Origin: CAWHJN01 sp963829705
GTDB taxonomy: Bacteria; Bacteroidota; Rhodothermia; Rhodothermales; BA12
DNA: 64,000 bases
Reading direction: 5' to 3'
Assembly: GCA_963829705.1 (NCBI GenBank)
Contig: CAWHJN010000003.1
Coordinates: 1 to 64,000, forward strand
This document shows positions 17,894 to 25,674 of the stretch, one piece after another. Positions within the stretch are counted from its first letter, which is position 1. Every line of letters starts with the position of its first letter. A program made the position numbers and the translations under genes. The notes under the pieces were generated by a model that was not told the origin of the DNA, did not search any database, and saw only the letters and a list, made by a program, of their open reading frames with translations.

Positions 17894-18811
17894 ATGCCAC
17901 TCGCCACCATCGACGTGGGCTCGAACACGGCCAAGCTGTTTGTCGGCGAAGTGCGCGAGGGCGTGCTGGTGCCCCACTATGAGGAACGCCGGTACGTGCG
18001 GCTGGGCGAGGGCGTGGACGCCAGCGGGCGCGTAGGCGATGAGGCGATGCAGCGCCTCATCGAAGCGCTGAAGGCTTTCCGCGACGCCGCCCGCGCGCGC
18101 GGGGCTGAGCGCATCCACATCGGCGCGACGAGCGCCTCGCGCGACGCCCGCAACCGAGGCGAAATCATCGCCCGCGTGAAAACCGAGACCGGCCTCGACT
18201 ACCGCATCCTGACGGGCGCGGAGGAAGCCGCGCTGAGTTTCCACGGCGCGCTGTCGGCCTTCCCCGACGTGCACGAGCCCTGCACCGTCGTCGACATCGG
18301 CGGCGGCTCCACCGAACTCGTCGGCGGCACGCCGGGCACCGATGCCTTCGACTTCCGGGAAAGCATCGACGTGGGATCGGTGCGCGTGACGGAGCGCTGT
18401 TTTTCCGCGCAGCCGCCGCCGCGCGGCGAACTCGACAGGGCCCTTGCCCTCGTGCGTGACACGCTCGGCCAAACGGGCATCCCTGCCGACCCGGGCCGTC
18501 CCCTCATCGGCGCGGCGGGTACGACGGGCGCGCTGGCGCGGATGCATATGGGCTTCGTCCGGTGGGACGAGATGGCGGGCCGCGCCGTAACGATGACGCG
18601 CCGCGAGGTGTCGATGTGGCGCTTGCGCCTCTCCGCGCTCACCTACGACGAGACACTCGCCCTCAACCCCCGCGTGATGGCGGGCCGCGCCGACATTTTC
18701 CTCGCGGGCGCGCTCGTGCTCGAAGGCGTCATGGAGCACCTCGGCGCGGACGCACTCTACATCAGCCCCCGCGGTCTGCGCCATGGGCTGGCGTTGCAGG
18801 TGGGTGGGTAG
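17894..18811 (+). CDS. ppx: Ppx/GppA exopolyphosphatase family protein
   Basis: 305 residues with the ASKHA phosphate-binding motifs: MPLATIDVGSNTAKLFVGEV at the N-terminus, TGAEEAALSFHGAL, the second phosphate loop VVDIGGGSTELVGG, and AAGTTGALARMHMG. The family hydrolyses polyphosphate or (p)ppGpp 5'-phosphate in the cytoplasm. It is the short form (about 300 residues) without the C-terminal HD-like domain of E. coli Ppx. The ATG at 17894 is preferred because the family begins directly with the 'A.IDVGSN' strand; an upstream ATG at 17840 sits at the usual distance from a promoter-like box. Convergent with the GH15 gene. Confidence 0.9.
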   Translation: MPLATIDVGSNTAKLFVGEVREGVLVPHYEERRYVRLGEGVDASGRVGDEAMQRLIEALKAFRDAARARGAERIHIGATSASRDARNRGEIIARVKTETGLDYRILTGAEEAALSFHGALSAFPDVHEPCTVVDIGGGSTELVGGTPGTDAFDFRESIDVGSVRVTERCFSAQPPPRGELDRALALVRDTLGQTGIPADPGRPLIGAAGTTGALARMHMGFVRWDEMAGRAVTMTRREVSMWRLRLSALTYDETLALNPRVMAGRADIFLAGALVLEGVMEHLGADALYISPRGLRHGLALQVGG

Positions 18812-18836
18812 TGGGTTGACGGGCACTACGCGCCCC

Positions 18837-20669
18837 CTACCCCGCCTTGATGTTCCCTTCCAGGGTGCGGTCGAGGTTGTAGGCGGCGGAGATGAGCGCG
18901 AGGTGGGTGAAGGCCTGCGGGAAGTTGCCCAGCGCCTCGCCGCGCTGCCCGGTTTCCTCGGCGTAGAGGCCCAGCGGCCCGGCGTACGAAAGCATCTTCT
19001 CGAAGAGCACGCGCGCCTCGCGCAGCTTCTCGGGCTCCGTGCGGCCCGCCCGCGTGAGCGCCTCGACGAGCCAGAACGTGCAGAGGTTGAACGCTCCCTC
19101 GTCACCTTCCAGCCCATCCTCGCTGATGTTGGGGCTATACCGGTACACGAGGCTGTCCGAAACCAGCCCGCCCTCGCTCACCGGACGGTTGAGGGCCTCC
19201 AGCGTGGCGATCATGCGGCGGTCGGTGGGCGAGGCGAAAAAGACGAGCGGCATGATGAGCACCGAGGCGTCGAGGGCTTCGCTCTCGTAGTGCTGCACGA
19301 ACGATTTCCGGTCGTCGTTCCACCCTTTCGTCCAGATCTCCTGGTAGATCGCGTCGCGCACGGTGCGCCACTTTTCGAGCGGCGCAGGAAACGAGCGCCG
19401 GTCGGCGAGGCGGAGGCCTCGATCCAGCGCCACCCACACCATCAGCTTCGAGTAGACGTACTGGCGCGGCTCCGTGCGCGCCTCCCAGATGCCGTCGTCG
19501 GGCTCCTGCCAGTGCTCGCAGACCCAGTCGAGCAGTTCGACGAGCTCGCGCCAGAAGTCGTACGAGATGGGTTGCCCGTACTTGTTGTACAGGTAGACGG
19601 CGTCGAGGAGTTCGCCGTAGACGTCGAGCTGGTACTGTTTGGCGGCACCGTTGCCGATGCGGACGGGTGCGGACTGTTTGTAGCCTTCGAGGTGGCCGAG
19701 CGTCTCTTCGTCGAGTTCCGTGCTGCCGTCGATGCGGTAGACGGGCCGCAGGCCGTTCTCGGCAATGCACTCGCGGCAGCGCGCCTCCAGCCAGCGCATG
19801 AAGGCCTCGGCTTCCTCGGTGAAGCCGATGCGGAGGAAGGCGTAGAGCGTGAAGGCGGCATCGCGCAGCCACGTATAGCGGTAATCCCAGTTGCGTATGC
19901 CGCCGATGGCCTCGGGGAGGCTGCACGTGGGCGCGGCGACGATGGCCCCGGTAGGCTCGAACGTCATCAGTTTGAGCGCCAGCGCCGAGCGGTACACCTC
20001 CTCGCGCCACCGGCCCGTGTAGGTGCATTGCCCGATCCAGCGGTGCCAGTAGTCGGTCGTCTCCTCGAACAGCGCCGCCTCGTGCCCGGCGGTGAGGGCA
20101 GGCAGGGGCGCGTCGGCGTCGAGCACGAACAGGCCGAAGACGATGCGCCCGCCCGTGCCCAGCGTGGTGCGGATGCGCGCCGCGCTGCCGTCGATCTCCA
20201 TCGGACACGAACTCGAGAGCCCCAGCGTGAGCGTGTCGCTGCGGAAGACGACGCCTGCCTCGGTGCCTTCTACGGTATGTGATGCACGCGCGTAGTCAAA
20301 CGCGGGCTGGCACACGACCGCGACATCCATCTCGCCGCGCACGACCTCGGCCACCCGCACGAGGCGCGGCGCCGGGTCGGGGCACTCGCCGACGGGCATG
20401 TAGTCGGTGATCTGCAGCACTCCCTGCTCCGACATGAAGCGCGTCACGAGCACGTTCGTCTCGGGCCAGTAGACCTGCTTGGGCGCCACGCCGTCGTCCG
20501 CGGGCGCGATGCGAAACAGCCCTCCTTTCTCGTCGTCGAGGAGGGCGGCAAACACGCTGGGTGAGTCGAACTGCGGCAGGCACAGCCAGTTGATCGCGCC
20601 CTCGCGGCTCACCAAGGCCGCCGAACGCATGTCGCCGATGAGGCCGTGGTCTTCGATGGGGAGGTACAT
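18837..20669 (-). CDS. Glycoside hydrolase family 15 protein (glucoamylase/trehalase-like)
   Basis: 610 residues. It begins MYLPIEDHGLIGDMRSAALV and GAINWLCLPQFDSPSVFAAL, the N-terminal signature of bacterial GH15 proteins, and has NWDYRYTWLRDAAFTLYAFL, then DDGIWEARTEPRQYVYSKL holding the catalytic-type Glu, and the closing LGNFPQAFTHLALISAAYNL. These cytoplasmic enzymes hydrolyse alpha-glucosides; some hydrolyse trehalose. No signal peptide, so intracellular. It follows the partner-switching module on the same strand with a 153-nt gap and has no sugar transport genes beside it, so the natural substrate is open. Confidence 0.92.
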   Translation of the reverse strand: MYLPIEDHGLIGDMRSAALVSREGAINWLCLPQFDSPSVFAALLDDEKGGLFRIAPADDGVAPKQVYWPETNVLVTRFMSEQGVLQITDYMPVGECPDPAPRLVRVAEVVRGEMDVAVVCQPAFDYARASHTVEGTEAGVVFRSDTLTLGLSSSCPMEIDGSAARIRTTLGTGGRIVFGLFVLDADAPLPALTAGHEAALFEETTDYWHRWIGQCTYTGRWREEVYRSALALKLMTFEPTGAIVAAPTCSLPEAIGGIRNWDYRYTWLRDAAFTLYAFLRIGFTEEAEAFMRWLEARCRECIAENGLRPVYRIDGSTELDEETLGHLEGYKQSAPVRIGNGAAKQYQLDVYGELLDAVYLYNKYGQPISYDFWRELVELLDWVCEHWQEPDDGIWEARTEPRQYVYSKLMVWVALDRGLRLADRRSFPAPLEKWRTVRDAIYQEIWTKGWNDDRKSFVQHYESEALDASVLIMPLVFFASPTDRRMIATLEALNRPVSEGGLVSDSLVYRYSPNISEDGLEGDEGAFNLCTFWLVEALTRAGRTEPEKLREARVLFEKMLSYAGPLGLYAEETGQRGEALGNFPQAFTHLALISAAYNLDRTLEGNIKAG

Positions 20670-20822
20670 GGGGGAATTTCGGAACGCGGATTTCGGATTT
20701 CCTTCGGGAAGCTTCGCTTTCGGAGATAGGGGCGCAGTGCCTTGCGCCCTGGCCGGAATGCTCGACCGTTTTCCTATCCACCCCCAACCAACAGCGAACG
20801 TCTACCCACTACCTACCATCCC

Positions 20823-21260
20823 CTACCGATACTTCACCAGCCGCACCTCGTTGACGTTGCCGCGCGAGTGGTACTCGACCTGGTCCATCAGGCGGCGCAT
20901 GAGGTGGACGCCGAGGCCGCCGCGCCGCCGCGCCTTGACGGCCTGCACGAGGTTCGGCGTGTGGTACTCGGCAGGCGCGAAGGCCGCGCCCGTGTCGCAG
21001 ATGCGAACGGTGAAGCGCTCGGCATCGACGACGACGGAGACCTTGAACGTCTCGTCGGCATTACCCCGGTACGCGTGCTTGACGACGTTCGTGCAGGCTT
21101 CGTCCACGGCCAGCGTTACCTGCTCCACGTCGCGCTCGGACAGGTGCGCGTCGGCGGCACACGCCGAGACGAAGCGGCGCACCGCTTCGAGCGACTGCGT
21201 CGAGGCGGGCAGGGTCAGCGTGTGCGTGGATCGGGGCACGGAACGCTCAGTTGAGGGCAA
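20823..21260 (-). CDS. ATP-binding anti-sigma-type kinase (RsbW/SpoIIAB-like HATPase)
   Basis: 145 residues forming a single GHKL ATPase domain: the N box is TLAVDEACTNVVKHAYRG, then VRICDTGAAFAP and the G2-like GLGVHLMRRLMDQVEYHS. Proteins of this type phosphorylate a STAS-domain partner and, when free, sequester a target such as a sigma factor. The start overlaps the end of the STAS gene by 14 nt, and a SpoIIE-type phosphatase lies upstream, giving the complete kinase / antagonist / phosphatase set of a partner-switching pathway. The target is not in the window unless it is the ECF sigma at 35.8 kb, which is unlikely. Confidence 0.88.
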   Translation of the reverse strand: MPSTERSVPRSTHTLTLPASTQSLEAVRRFVSACAADAHLSERDVEQVTLAVDEACTNVVKHAYRGNADETFKVSVVVDAERFTVRICDTGAAFAPAEYHTPNLVQAVKARRRGGLGVHLMRRLMDQVEYHSRGNVNEVRLVKYR

Positions 21261-21597
21261 ACTTGCTGATCGCCTCGTCCTCGGTCGAGAGGATGTCGAA
21301 GATCATGGGGAAGCCCAGCAGGTCGAACACGTTGTAGACCTTGGGCTGGAGCGCGGCGATCTTGATGTCACCGCCCTGCTCGCGCACGTCCTCGATGTAG
21401 GCCATGAACACGCCCAGCCCGGCGCTGGCGATATACTGAAGCTGCTCCCCGTTGACAACGATGTGGTAGCGCCCGTCGGTCTGGCACTTCTGGAGGGCCG
21501 CTTCGAGTTCGGCAGCCGTGTGCGCGTCGAGTTCGCCTTGCAGGTCGAGCAGCTGCACCGCGTCGCGCGAGCGGAAGCCGACGGAGAAAGAGCTCAT
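21247..21597 (-). CDS. STAS-domain anti-anti-sigma factor antagonist
   Basis: 116 residues, a single STAS domain. The phosphorylation region reads QYIASAGLGVFMAYIEDVR, with a Ser in the position of the DSSGLG serine of SpoIIAA/RsbV; the N-terminal strand VQLLDLQGELDAHTAAELEA and the C-terminal YNVFDLLGFPMIFDIL are also typical. In the family, the unphosphorylated protein binds the HATPase and frees its target. It lies between the SpoIIE-type phosphatase (36 nt upstream) and the HATPase (14-nt overlap), which makes the regulatory pairing very likely. Confidence 0.9.
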   Translation of the reverse strand: MSSFSVGFRSRDAVQLLDLQGELDAHTAAELEAALQKCQTDGRYHIVVNGEQLQYIASAGLGVFMAYIEDVREQGGDIKIAALQPKVYNVFDLLGFPMIFDILSTEDEAISKFALN

Positions 21598-21633
21598 GGG
21601 GTTGGAAGGATGCGGTAGAAAACGGGAGGCGCG

Positions 21634-23871
21634 CTAAACGTGCGGGACCGGGGCCGGTTGCACCTGCGTGGCGGCAGGTGACGGCGCGGATCTCCCCTCG
21701 GCCCCGAGCGGCAACCCGTGCCATTTGAGCACCACCAGCGTGAGGTCGTCGGCATAATGCACGTCGCCGAGGAAGCGGTTGAGGTCGGCCATGAGGGCGC
21801 TGTGGAGCGTGGAGGCGTCCTCGTGGCGGTGTTCCTTGAGTGAGGCCAGCAGCCGCTCGTAGCCGTACTCCTCGTCGTCCCCGTCGCGGCTCTCCACCAC
21901 GCCATCGGTGTAGAGCACGAGCACGTCGCCGGGCTGGAGCGCGATGGTTTCCTCGGCGATAGACCGGCCGAAGAGCGCGCCCCGGTCGAGCCCGAGGCCC
22001 AGCCCCGCCGAGCGCAACAGGCGCGGCTTGCCCGCCAGCGGCACGTACGCCGCCGGGCAGTGCCCCGCGCGGGCGAAGGCGAACGTCTCGGCCTCGGGGT
22101 CGAGCACGCCGTAGAGCGCCGTCACGAACGTGTTGCGCTCCAGCGACCGCCCCAGCGCCTGGTTGGCCTGCTCCATGAACCGGCGCGGGCACGGGGCTGA
22201 AAGCGTCAGCGAGTGGAAGATGCCCTGCATCTCGGCCATGTAAAACGCCGCCGACGTGCCCTTGCCCGACACGTCGGCCACGATGACGCCGAGGCGCCCG
22301 TCGTCGAGTTCGGCAAAGTCGTAATAGTCGCCCCCCACTTCCATCGCCGAGATGCTCGTGGCTGCCAGCGACAGGCCGCGTACCTCGGGCAGGCGCTGCG
22401 GCAACAGGCGCTGCTGCACCGTCCGGGCGATGTCGATCTCGCGCGCCAGCCGCTCCTTCTCGACCTGCTCCTCGAACAACCGGGCGTTGTCGAGCGCCAG
22501 CGACGCCTGCGCGGCGAACAGGCGCAGCGCCTCCACGTCGTCGCGCTCGAAGCCCTGCGACACGTCGCGCGTGACAAAGAGCACGCCCAGCACCTGGTTG
22601 CGCGCCACGAGCGGCAAGCCCACCAGGCTCCCGATGCCCTCGCCGGGCCGCGCCTTCACGCGGTGATCCGCCGGGGCCTGGTCGAGCACAACAGGCGCTT
22701 TACTCATCCGCACCTCGTCTACGAGCGCCGCGGTATCGACGGCCGCCCCCACCTCGCTCAGCCCGATGCCGGTGCTCGAAACCACCTCGGCACTCATCGC
22801 GCCCAGCGTGGGATCGAACAGGACGAGCCACGCCTTGTCGGCAGCGCCTGCCTCGACGGGCGACTCGGCGATGGTGACGACGAGACGCTCGCGCTCGAAC
22901 ACCTGCCCGATGAGGTTGGTGAGCGACTGCAACGCCGCCATTTCATCCGTCTTGCGCTGAAAATCGCCCGTCGTGGGTAGGTGGAAGAGCAGGAAGAGGA
23001 ACGCCGTGAAGCAGTACAGCGTGGCGAAGCCGGTGGCAAGCTGGGTGAAGATGCGGAGCGGGTAGCTGTAGTAATAGAGGTACCCGTAATCGCCCGTGAG
23101 CAGGCCGCGCTCCCCCGTCTGGAGCCCGAAGACGAGCAGCCCCAGCAGCAGCGTCACCAGCCCGATCATCGTCAGCTTGTCCTTGAACGGCAGGAAGACG
23201 ATCCACGAGACGCGCATCGCGTTGATCACCATCAGCCCGACGGTGGGCACGAGCAGGATGGTGGCCGCGAGGCCCACGGGGTCGCTCGGGGCGAGGTGGA
23301 TGGTGGCCAGCGCCGTCAGCGTCATGCCGGCGAGCATGGCGTACCAGTTGCGCTGGCTGGCGCGGGTGCGCTTGAAGAGCACGAGGTCGCGCAGACGCAA
23401 CAGCAGGAAAAATGCGATGACGGCCTCGCCGAACGAGTAGAACGACATCTTGAAGACCGTCCAGATCGTCAGCGGCGCACTCGTGTTGATGTCGAACCCG
23501 TAGCGGAGCAGGGCATCATCCGTCAGGCCATCCGGTGAGGTGAGGCCCACGAGCGCCCGCCCGACGGCCAGGCCGACGAACGTGGCCAGCAGCAGCGTCC
23601 AGAACAGGCGCGCATACGACACCATCCGCGCCCGCAGCGCGTACATGAGGATGAGCCACAGCGAGCCGTAGCAGGCCACCATGGCGAGGTGGTACACCAC
23701 CTCCATTACCACGCCGAGGCCCTCGCCCGCCTGCCACGTCAGCACGTGGTAGACGAGCGTCAGCAGGAACGCGACGCCGCAGATCACCGCCAGCGCCACA
23801 CGGCGCACACGCGTGCCGGTCGTCAGGCTGACGGCCTGTTCAGAGGAGCGGGCGAAGAATCCGTAGCGCAT
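21634..23871 (-). CDS. SpoIIE-type PP2C phosphatase with membrane and GAF domains
   Basis: 745 residues. Residues 1-330 hold about seven to eight membrane helices, followed by a GAF domain (about 370-510: AADKAWLVLFDPTLGAMSAE, SKAPVVLDQAPADHR) and a C-terminal SpoIIE phosphatase domain (about 530-735) with IARTVQQRLLPQRLPEVRGL, EVGGDYYDFAELDDGRLGVI and ADVSGKGTSAAFYMAEMQGI, plus the late LVLYTDGVVESRD. The Asp residues in GGDYYD, ADVSGKG and YTDG are metal ligands. It should dephosphorylate the neighbouring STAS protein in response to a membrane or GAF-sensed signal. The start at 23871 begins MRYGFFARSS; codons upstream are spacer-like. Confidence 0.9.
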   Translation of the reverse strand: MRYGFFARSSEQAVSLTTGTRVRRVALAVICGVAFLLTLVYHVLTWQAGEGLGVVMEVVYHLAMVACYGSLWLILMYALRARMVSYARLFWTLLLATFVGLAVGRALVGLTSPDGLTDDALLRYGFDINTSAPLTIWTVFKMSFYSFGEAVIAFFLLLRLRDLVLFKRTRASQRNWYAMLAGMTLTALATIHLAPSDPVGLAATILLVPTVGLMVINAMRVSWIVFLPFKDKLTMIGLVTLLLGLLVFGLQTGERGLLTGDYGYLYYYSYPLRIFTQLATGFATLYCFTAFLFLLFHLPTTGDFQRKTDEMAALQSLTNLIGQVFERERLVVTIAESPVEAGAADKAWLVLFDPTLGAMSAEVVSSTGIGLSEVGAAVDTAALVDEVRMSKAPVVLDQAPADHRVKARPGEGIGSLVGLPLVARNQVLGVLFVTRDVSQGFERDDVEALRLFAAQASLALDNARLFEEQVEKERLAREIDIARTVQQRLLPQRLPEVRGLSLAATSISAMEVGGDYYDFAELDDGRLGVIVADVSGKGTSAAFYMAEMQGIFHSLTLSAPCPRRFMEQANQALGRSLERNTFVTALYGVLDPEAETFAFARAGHCPAAYVPLAGKPRLLRSAGLGLGLDRGALFGRSIAEETIALQPGDVLVLYTDGVVESRDGDDEEYGYERLLASLKEHRHEDASTLHSALMADLNRFLGDVHYADDLTLVVLKWHGLPLGAEGRSAPSPAATQVQPAPVPHV

Positions 23872-24203
23872 GGGGTGGCCCTTACGGGGCCAGAGGAACG
23901 GGGTTACGCAAGATACACGGGGCGAGGAAGGTCGGATGGGGGATTTCGAATTTGGGAGGTGCCGGGGAAACGCGGAATGCGGAGGTGGAAAAATGGAAAC
24001 GCGGGACACGCTGCCGCCCTCTCCGACTGTCATGCTGAACAAGCAAAGTGCGCCGAAGCATCCTCTGTTGCTCGGTGGCGTGCGTGGGCATCTGTGGCCA
24101 GCCTTTCGACTCACTTCGCTCTATCTCCGCAAGCGGGGCAGGCAGGGTGACGGCTTCAAAGATGGAAACGTGCAAGCCTGGCTCTTCCCTTTCAACCTCC
24201 AAC
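23872..24203. other. 332-bp spacer with dispersed-repeat-like segments, no gene
   Basis: No credible gene. It includes CTGTCATGCTGAACAAGC and the GCGGGGCAGGCAGGGTGACG segment (near 24132), which resembles one near 12551, plus CAACCTCCAACCTACAG by the ABC gene end. It looks like degenerate extragenic repeat sequence. The candidate promoter box of the SpoIIE gene is at 23909-23915. Confidence 0.45.
23909..23915 (-). promoter_or_regulatory. Candidate -7 box for the partner-switching operon (TATCTTG)
   Basis: TATCTTGCG on the minus strand, about 40 nt before the SpoIIE-type gene start at 23871. Same heptamer as before pyrR, the TonB receptor and the amidohydrolases. Confidence 0.4.
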
Positions 24204-24836
24204 CTACAGCGTCACCACCGCATCGCCCGGCTCCACGTCCGCCGCCTCGTTGGTGGCGACGACGAGCACGCCGCCGCGCGCCGTCTGCCACGCCCGCATC
24301 CGCCCGACGAGCGCCTTTCCTGCCTCGTCGAGGTTTGCCGAGGGCTCGTCGAGCAGCAGCAGCGGTGGGGCCCCGAGGTAGGCAGCGGCGTACTTCACCC
24401 GCTGCTTCATGCCCGACGAGAACGCACCCACGCGGTCGTCCTCGCGTCCGGCGAGGCCCACGAAGGCCAGCGCGTCGGCGACGCGTTCGGCCTCCGCCTT
24501 CGCACCGCGCGCCCGCAGCACGAACGCCAGGTTCTCGCGCGCCGTGAGGCCGTCGTACACGTGCAGGTACGGCGCGACGAGGCCAACGGCAAATGGATGA
24601 TCAGCCGCCGCCACCGCGTGCCCGTTCTCAACCAGCGCGACCGTTCCGGCGCGCGGCGCAACCACCCCCGCGAGGATCTGCAGCAGCGTGGACTTGCCCG
24701 AGCCGTTGCGCCCGCGCACCGCCAGCACCGACCCGCCCTCGATCCGGAACGAGAGGTTGCGGAACAGCACGCGGCGCCCAAAAGCATGGCCCAGCGCGTC
24801 AACGGCGAGGTGCGTGAGGGGGGTGGTCGGAGTCAT
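24204..24836 (-). CDS. Stand-alone ABC transporter ATP-binding protein (CcmA-like)
   Basis: 210 residues, a single nucleotide-binding domain: Walker A VRGRNGSGKSTLLQILAG, signature FSSGMKQRVKYAAAYLG and Walker B LLLLDEPSANLDEAG. The signature is FSSGM rather than LSGGQ, as in CcmA and related exporters. CcmA belongs to the heme exporter CcmABC used in cytochrome c maturation, but no permease gene (ccmB, ccmC) or other cytochrome c gene is beside it, so the partner must be elsewhere and the substrate is open. It starts 12 nt after a TAGTTTCG box, hinting at a near-leaderless transcript. Confidence 0.82.
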   Translation of the reverse strand: MTPTTPLTHLAVDALGHAFGRRVLFRNLSFRIEGGSVLAVRGRNGSGKSTLLQILAGVVAPRAGTVALVENGHAVAAADHPFAVGLVAPYLHVYDGLTARENLAFVLRARGAKAEAERVADALAFVGLAGREDDRVGAFSSGMKQRVKYAAAYLGAPPLLLLDEPSANLDEAGKALVGRMRAWQTARGGVLVVATNEAADVEPGDAVVTL

Positions 24837-24840
24837 GCGC

Positions 24841-24848
24841 CGAAACTA
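24841..24848 (-). promoter_or_regulatory. Candidate -7 box for the ABC gene (TAGTTTCG)
   Basis: TAGTTTCG on the minus strand ends only 4 nt before the start codon at 24836. If it is a real -7 element, transcription would begin at or inside the start codon, giving a leaderless mRNA or use of a later start. Confidence 0.3.
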
Positions 24849-24909
24849 CGCTCCTGGGGGTGAACGTGCGACGAAACCGCAACCCTCGCGCCCGCAGCCG
24901 CTATTCCTC

Positions 24910-24942
24910 TTGAATCTGGCCGCTCTGTGCAATACCCTTTCG
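24910..24942 (+). promoter_or_regulatory. Candidate promoter of the Cu/Zn SOD gene (TTG ... TACCCTTTCG)
   Basis: TTG at 24910-24912 and TACCCTTTCG starting at 24933 are 23 nt apart, close to the Bacteroidota -33/-7 arrangement. The SOD start follows at 24971. Confidence 0.35.
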
Positions 24943-24970
24943 AGTTGCATCTCACTCACTACCTCACACT

Positions 24971-25543
24971 ATGCGTACTCTCCTCACCTGTTTTCTGCTC
25001 ACCGCCTCGCTCGTCGCCTGCCAGACCGAACCCGACACGGTCACGGTCGACGATACCGACGTGGTGGATACGGCCCCTGTCATGCGGATGGCTACGGCCA
25101 CCCTCAGCCCCACCGAAGGCAGCAGCGTTTCCGGCCAGGTGACCTTCACCGAAACCGACGGCGGCATCTCCGTCAGCGGCTCCGTCAGCGGCCTCACGCC
25201 AGGCGAGCACGGCTTCCACGTTCACGAAAACGGCGCGTGCGGCCCCGGCGACGACGGCACGCCGGGCGGCGCGGCGGGCGGCCACTTCGCCCCGCAGGGC
25301 AGCCCTCACGGCGCACCCACCAACGACGCCACCAACCGCCACGTCGGCGACCTCGGCAACATCACCGCGGGAGACGACAGCACGGCGACGGTCAACATGA
25401 CCGACCCCATCCTCGCTCTCGAAGGCGCAAACAGCATCGTCGGCAAAGCGGTGGTCGTGCATTCGGGCATGGACGACCTCACCTCGCAGCCCTCGGGCGA
25501 CGCGGGCAGCCGCGTGGCCTGCGGCGTCATCACGATGCAGTAA
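24971..25543 (+). CDS. sodC: Cu/Zn superoxide dismutase, lipoprotein
   Basis: 190 residues. The N-terminus MRTLLTCFLLTASLVAC is a lipoprotein signal (lipobox-like LVAC). Metal ligands are present: HGFHVHENG (two copper His), GGHFAPQGSPHG, RHVGDLGN (bridging and zinc His plus zinc Asp) and VVVHSGMDD. The disulfide cysteines (NGACGPG and RVACGVI) and the active-site Arg before the second Cys are also in place, so it should be an active enzyme removing superoxide in the periplasm or at the membrane surface. A strong terminator follows directly. It is flanked by unrelated genes. Confidence 0.94.
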   Translation: MRTLLTCFLLTASLVACQTEPDTVTVDDTDVVDTAPVMRMATATLSPTEGSSVSGQVTFTETDGGISVSGSVSGLTPGEHGFHVHENGACGPGDDGTPGGAAGGHFAPQGSPHGAPTNDATNRHVGDLGNITAGDDSTATVNMTDPILALEGANSIVGKAVVVHSGMDDLTSQPSGDAGSRVACGVITMQ

Positions 25544-25572
25544 CCGGCAGCAGCCCGGTTTTCTGGCCCTCG

Positions 25573-25610
25573 AACGCCCCGGCAGACAAGAACTGCCGGG
25601 GCGTTTCTGT
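25573..25610 (+). terminator. Rho-independent terminator after sodC
   Basis: AACGCCCCGGCAG (25573-25585) and CTGCCGGGGCGTT (25593-25605) form a perfect 13-bp stem with a 7-nt loop, followed by TCTGTCTT. Confidence 0.85.
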
Positions 25611-25674
25611 CTTCCAGCGGCGTGACCTTTTGCCCTCCACGCGCGTTGCGAAACCGCCCGTTTTCCCGCCCCGC

